This document shows positions 6,474 through 8,914 of a DNA stretch of 8,914 nt, one piece after another. The stretch comes from Planctomycetota bacterium (GTDB taxonomy: Bacteria > Planctomycetota > SZUA-567), in assembly GCA_031270145.1 (NCBI GenBank), contig JAISYD010000164.1:1-8914 (forward strand). The letters are read 5' to 3'. Numbering within the stretch: the first letter of the stretch is position 1; each line of letters starts with the position of its first letter. Made by a program: the position numbers and the translations under genes. The notes under the pieces are model-generated. The model was not told the DNA's origin. It did no database searches and saw only the letters and a list, made by a program, of their open reading frames with translations.

Positions 6474-7124
6474 ATGATGAAATTCCGTTTGTGGCGCGCC
6501 TCGGCCTTGTTGGCCCTGGCGGTGGGGAGCGCGTTCCATTTGTCGGCTGGCGACGCCCCCCAAGCGCCGGAAACCAAGCGCATCGGCGTTGTTTTCATGC
6601 AGCAGGTGTTTAAAAATTACAATTACGCCAAGGACACCGAGGCGCGGATCCGGGAGGCATTCACCCCGGAGCAGATCCGCATTGAGGACGAAATCAAGCG
6701 GCTGGAGGAGTTGGAGCGCTCGCTGCAGAACAATCCGCTAAAGCCGCCCGGCAGCGCCCAGTGGCGCAAGGCCATGATGGAGATCGAAGGCGGCAAGGTC
6801 GAGGTGCAGTCGATGCAGGAGGATTTCGGCAAGCGGGTCAAGACCGAGGAGGCCGCCTTTTGGGTCAATGTCTACAACGCCTTCCAGCGGGCCTGCAAAA
6901 TCCTCGCCGAGTATTATCAGTATGACATGGTCATCGCGGCCCCCGATCCGGCCATTTCCGACGACGCGATCAAGGCTCAGGATCCCATGGCCATCCAGCA
7001 GGAAATACTCCTGCGCCGCCTGCAATATGTGCATGACCGCGCCAACCTCACCGGGGCCATCACCGAGCTTTTGAACCAGCGCTACGCCAAATATTTGCAG
7101 GATCCCCAGAAAAATCCCTTGTGA
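6474..7124 (+). CDS. OmpH/Skp-like periplasmic chaperone
   Basis: Secreted OmpH/Skp-family protein, 216 aa, longer than E. coli Skp (about 160). An N-terminal signal (MMKFRLWRASALLALAVGSAF, cleavage probably after SAG near residue 26) is followed by the family-typical opening strand RIGVVFMQQVFKNYNYAKDTEA. A long charged helical region comes next (about 55-125), which would form the coiled-coil tentacle. The C-terminal body is YQYDMVIAAPDPA, then LQYVHDRANLTGAITELLN, resembling the Skp end (DIT..VI..LN) with some 30 extra residues inserted between the two final strands. Skp-type proteins hold unfolded outer-membrane proteins in the periplasm. It sits 25 nt upstream of lpxD, as in the common bamA-skp-lpxD order, but no bamA precedes it here. 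Family call fairly sure; exact function inferred. Confidence 0.78.
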   Translation: MMKFRLWRASALLALAVGSAFHLSAGDAPQAPETKRIGVVFMQQVFKNYNYAKDTEARIREAFTPEQIRIEDEIKRLEELERSLQNNPLKPPGSAQWRKAMMEIEGGKVEVQSMQEDFGKRVKTEEAAFWVNVYNAFQRACKILAEYYQYDMVIAAPDPAISDDAIKAQDPMAIQQEILLRRLQYVHDRANLTGAITELLNQRYAKYLQDPQKNPL

Positions 7125-7149
7125 GGCAAGGTTGCGCTAGGGTTGCCGC

Positions 7150-8211
7150 ATGCCTGAAATAGCCCTGGGCCAATTGGCCGAAAAACTTGGCGCCCGGTTG
7201 TTGCGGGGGAACCCGGAACGCCGGGTCGGCCGACTGGCCGGCCTAATGGAGGCGGAAAGCGGCGATTTGTCCTTCCTCGCCAATCCCGCCTACCAAAAAT
7301 TCCTGGCCGTTACCCGGGCCGGAGCGGCGCTGGTCGGCCCGGCCATCTCCGCCGACGCCTCGCCCGCCGCCCTGCTTCAGGTGGACAATCCCGATTTGGC
7401 CTTTGCCCAGGCCGCGCTCCTGATTTCGCCGCCGCCGCCGCCGCCGCCGCCGGGCATCCACCCCGCCGCCGTTGTTTCCGGCCAGGCGTCGCTGGGCCGG
7501 GATGTCGCCATCGGCGCCGGGGCGGTGGTTGAGGACGGGGCGGCCATTGGCGACCGGACCATACTTTTCCCGCAAACCTATGTCGGCGCCGGCGCCCGCC
7601 TGGGCGAAGATTGTCTGCTTTATCCCGGGGTCAAGATTTACCACGGAGTGAGCGTCGGCTCGCGCTGCATTTTCCATGCCGGGGCGGTTGTCGGCTCCGA
7701 CGGCTTCGGCTATGCCTGGACCGGCAAGGGCTATTTCAAGATTCCCCAAGTGGGGACGGTGGCGATCGAGGACGAGGTGGAAATCGGCGCCAACGCCTGC
7801 GTGGATCGCGCCCGTTTCGGAGAGACCCGGATCGGGAGAGGAACCAAGCTGGACAATCTGGTGCAAATCGCCCATAACGTCAAACTTGGCCCCTGCTGCG
7901 CCTTTGCCGCCCAGGTCGGCGTCGCCGGCTCGGCCAGCATCGGCGCCGGGGTACAAATGGGCGGCCAAGCGGCGGCGGCGGGCCATATCAACCTGGGCGA
8001 CGGCCTGACCATACTCGGCAAATCGGCCGCGTCCAAATCCATCCCCGGCCGGGAAGCCGGGATGGGCGCGGAAAAGCTGGTTTGGTTTGGCATTCCAGCC
8101 AAACCCATGCCGGAGTACCTGGATGAGATGCGGAATCTCAAGGCGCTGGGCCGCTTGCGGCGGATGATGAAAACGTTGGAGGCAAGAATCCGGGAACTGG
8201 AAAATAAATAA
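7150..8211 (+). CDS. lpxD: UDP-3-O-acylglucosamine N-acyltransferase
   Basis: Third step of lipid A synthesis: transfers a 3-hydroxyacyl chain from acyl carrier protein to the 2-amino group of UDP-3-O-acyl-glucosamine, in the cytoplasm. It is 353 aa, normal for LpxD. The N-terminal uridine-binding domain (1 to about 93) carries ESGDLSFLANPAYQKFL. Hexapeptide repeats of a left-handed beta helix run from about 103 to 310 (for example LGRDVAIGAGAVVEDGAAIG). GSDGFGYAW and VDRARFGETRIG are typical. QIAHNV contains His242, the expected catalytic base. A C-terminal helix (about 325-353) ends LEARIRELENK. ATG 7150 has a weak AGGG 7 nt upstream, so translation may depend on coupling with the skp-like gene 25 nt before. 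The domain junction holds eight prolines (94-101). A terminator follows. Confidence 0.97.
   Translation: MPEIALGQLAEKLGARLLRGNPERRVGRLAGLMEAESGDLSFLANPAYQKFLAVTRAGAALVGPAISADASPAALLQVDNPDLAFAQAALLISPPPPPPPPGIHPAAVVSGQASLGRDVAIGAGAVVEDGAAIGDRTILFPQTYVGAGARLGEDCLLYPGVKIYHGVSVGSRCIFHAGAVVGSDGFGYAWTGKGYFKIPQVGTVAIEDEVEIGANACVDRARFGETRIGRGTKLDNLVQIAHNVKLGPCCAFAAQVGVAGSASIGAGVQMGGQAAAAGHINLGDGLTILGKSAASKSIPGREAGMGAEKLVWFGIPAKPMPEYLDEMRNLKALGRLRRMMKTLEARIRELENK
7429..7452 (+). repeat. (CCG)8 trinucleotide run inside lpxD
   Basis: Eight perfect CCG codons in frame encode Pro94-Pro101 between the N-terminal domain and the beta-helix of LpxD. Slippage would change the number of prolines without shifting the frame. 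Runs of three or more prolines are known to stall ribosomes and to need elongation factor EF-P. Confidence 0.95.
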
Positions 8212-8278
8212 TTGCCCTCATTTTTCTTGCCCGTCATGGCGCCGTCTGGTAATATTTGTCGCTAGGTTGAACCGGTTG

Positions 8279-8306
8279 GGCCGGAATCGCTCCGGCCAAA
8301 TTTTTT
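8279..8306 (+). terminator. Intrinsic terminator after lpxD
   Basis: GGCCGGA (8279-8285) and TCCGGCC (8291-8297) form a 7-bp GC-rich stem with loop ATCGC, followed by AAA and six Ts (8301-8306). It lies 67 nt after the lpxD stop and 47 nt before the secG start, so it should end the skp-lpxD message. That implies secG has its own promoter or relies on read-through; no convincing promoter is visible in the 47 nt left. Confidence 0.75.
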
Positions 8307-8340
8307 ATTTGCCGTGCCCGGTTTTTCTTGCCGGCCGGGC

Positions 8341-8346
8341 GGGAGG
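8341..8346 (+). promoter_or_regulatory. Ribosome binding site of secG
   Basis: GGGAGG lies 7 nt upstream of the GTG at 8354. It supports that non-ATG start, which is also where SecG-like sequence begins. Confidence 0.75.
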
Positions 8347-8353
8347 GCGGTTT

Positions 8354-8914
8354 GTGAGCGCGTTGTTCGTCATTGTCTTTTTTCTGGTTTCGTTTTCCTT
8401 GATTGGCTTGGTCCTCCTGCAGGAGGGCAAGGGCGGCGGCCTGACCGGCATGTCGAGCGGCATGGACGGCGTGATGGGGGCGAAGAATCCGCTCCGGCGC
8501 TTGACCGCCTATCTGTTTGTTTTCTTCGTCGTTATGGCTGTGACCATAAATTGGTATTTTCATCAGCGGAACGATATTTCCCTTCCGGCCGGCATAGCTT
8601 TGCCCGCATCCCCGCTTCAGATACCGGAGGAGTCTGTCCCCTTGTCCGATCCGGAAGCAACGGCCGCTCCAGTTTCGCCCCTGGCGCCGCCGATTGACTC
8701 CGAGTCGCCGGCCGCTCCGGTTGAAGCACCGACTTCGTCCCTGGCGCCGCCGCCGACTGAGTCGCCGGCCGCCCCGGTTGAAGCACCGACTTCTTCCTTG
8801 GCGCCGCCGCCGGCCGAGTCGCCGGCCGCTCCGGTTGAGGCAGCGCCTTCTTCCCTGGCGCCGCCGCCGGTCGAGTCGCCGGCCGCCCCGGTTGAAGCAC
8901 CGGCTTCTTCCTTG
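8354..8914 (+). CDS. secG: Preprotein translocase subunit SecG with repetitive Pro/Ala-rich tail, 3' partial
   Basis: Accessory subunit of the SecYEG channel. It starts at GTG 8354 with a good Shine-Dalgarno, and 187 codons are visible without a stop, so the gene continues past the window. Residues 3-23 (ALFVIVFFLVSFSLIGLVLL) form membrane segment 1. The SecG hallmark LLQEGKGGGLTGMSSGMDG follows, then AKNPLRRLTAY and membrane segment 2 (about 51-68). This core of about 72 residues is nearly the whole of a usual SecG (about 75-110 aa). From about residue 75 the chain becomes Pro/Ala/Ser-rich, and from residue 117 it is a 19-residue tandem repeat (unit ESPAAPVEAPTSSLAPPPT). With the E. coli SecG topology (both ends periplasmic) the tail would lie in the periplasm; this is inferred. 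The core call is secure; the role of the tail is unknown. Confidence 0.9.
   Translation, partial: MSALFVIVFFLVSFSLIGLVLLQEGKGGGLTGMSSGMDGVMGAKNPLRRLTAYLFVFFVVMAVTINWYFHQRNDISLPAGIALPASPLQIPEESVPLSDPEATAAPVSPLAPPIDSESPAAPVEAPTSSLAPPPTESPAAPVEAPTSSLAPPPAESPAAPVEAAPSSLAPPPVESPAAPVEAPASSL
8702..8914 (+). repeat. 57-bp in-frame tandem repeat in the secG tail
   Basis: Units lie at 8702-8758, 8759-8815, 8816-8872 and 8873-8914 (cut by the window end after 42 nt). By hand count unit 1 against 2 differs at 5 of 57 bases, unit 2 against 3 at 6 of 57, and unit 4 against the same part of unit 2 at 1 of 42. The encoded unit is 19 residues. A degenerate forerunner (AAPVSPLAPP) stands just upstream at about 8663-8692. 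The total copy number cannot be seen. Confidence 0.95.

Noticed and set aside
8227..8255. Possible sigma-70 promoter TTGCCC, 17 nt, TAATAT after lpxD
   Set aside because: Each box matches the consensus at only 4 of 6 positions. It would start transcription just upstream of the intrinsic terminator at 8279-8306, so it is a poor secG promoter unless that hairpin is an attenuator. Left as unproven.
8316..8340. Hairpin GCCCGG / CCGGGC upstream of secG
   Set aside because: It has only 6 bp with a 13-nt loop and no T-tract after it, and is easily explained by GC-rich composition.
8314..8697. 127-codon + frame overlapping secG
   Set aside because: It has an Arg/Gly/Cys-rich translation with no motif and no Shine-Dalgarno. 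The overlapping frame from GTG 8354 is clearly SecG.
8532..8900. Minus-strand repetitive open frame opposite the secG tail
   Set aside because: Its repeats are only the antisense reading of the 57-bp array. The + frame continues unbroken from a good SecG core with a Shine-Dalgarno.

Overview
This is a GC-rich, gene-dense stretch in which every supported gene lies on the + strand. It looks like the chromosome of a Gram-negative (LPS-making) bacterium: it carries lpxD, a Skp/OmpH-type periplasmic chaperone gene and secG. My best guess is the PVC superphylum (Verrucomicrobiota, Lentisphaerota or Kiritimatiellota). The reasons are the style of the LpxD sequence, the long Skp-like protein, the long Pro/Ala tail on SecG, and a UxaE-type epimerase paired with a TRAP transporter. 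This is a low-confidence impression, not a database result.

Region 1 (1-6393) looks like one sugar-acid catabolic operon: a 5'-truncated zinc-dependent MDR dehydrogenase, two tandem DctP-type TRAP binding-protein genes (both 321 aa, about 81% identical after the signal peptides by hand count), the DctQ and DctM membrane subunits, and a UxaE-family tagaturonate/fructuronate epimerase. dctQ-dctM-uxaE are tightly coupled; dctQ/dctM overlap by 4 nt at ATGA. The proposed logic is periplasmic capture of a hexuronate or hexonate by one or both binding proteins, import through DctQM, possible oxidation of a hexonate to a keto-hexuronate by the dehydrogenase, and interconversion of D-tagaturonate and D-fructuronate by UxaE. 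The later pathway enzymes (reductase, dehydratase, KDG kinase and aldolase) and a regulator are not in the window.

The spaces between the transporter genes are structured. A terminator-like hairpin with a T-rich tract follows the first dctP. Strong GC hairpins with 4-nt loops, lacking T-tracts, sit just upstream of the ribosome binding sites of the second dctP and of dctQ. This would fit graded expression, with binding proteins made in excess over the permease.

Region 2 (6394-8306) holds a cell-envelope pair: a Skp/OmpH-like gene, then lpxD with a run of eight CCG codons (polyproline) between its two domains, closed by a good intrinsic terminator. Region 3 (8307-8914) is a GTG-started secG whose C-terminal tail becomes a 57-bp (19-residue) tandem repeat array that runs off the window end. 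No RNA genes, mobile elements or CRISPR arrays were seen. The longest non-coding gap is about 140 nt. I see no clearly novel system. The points most worth checking are the repeat-tailed SecG, the duplicated mosaic dctP pair and the hairpin-punctuated operon.
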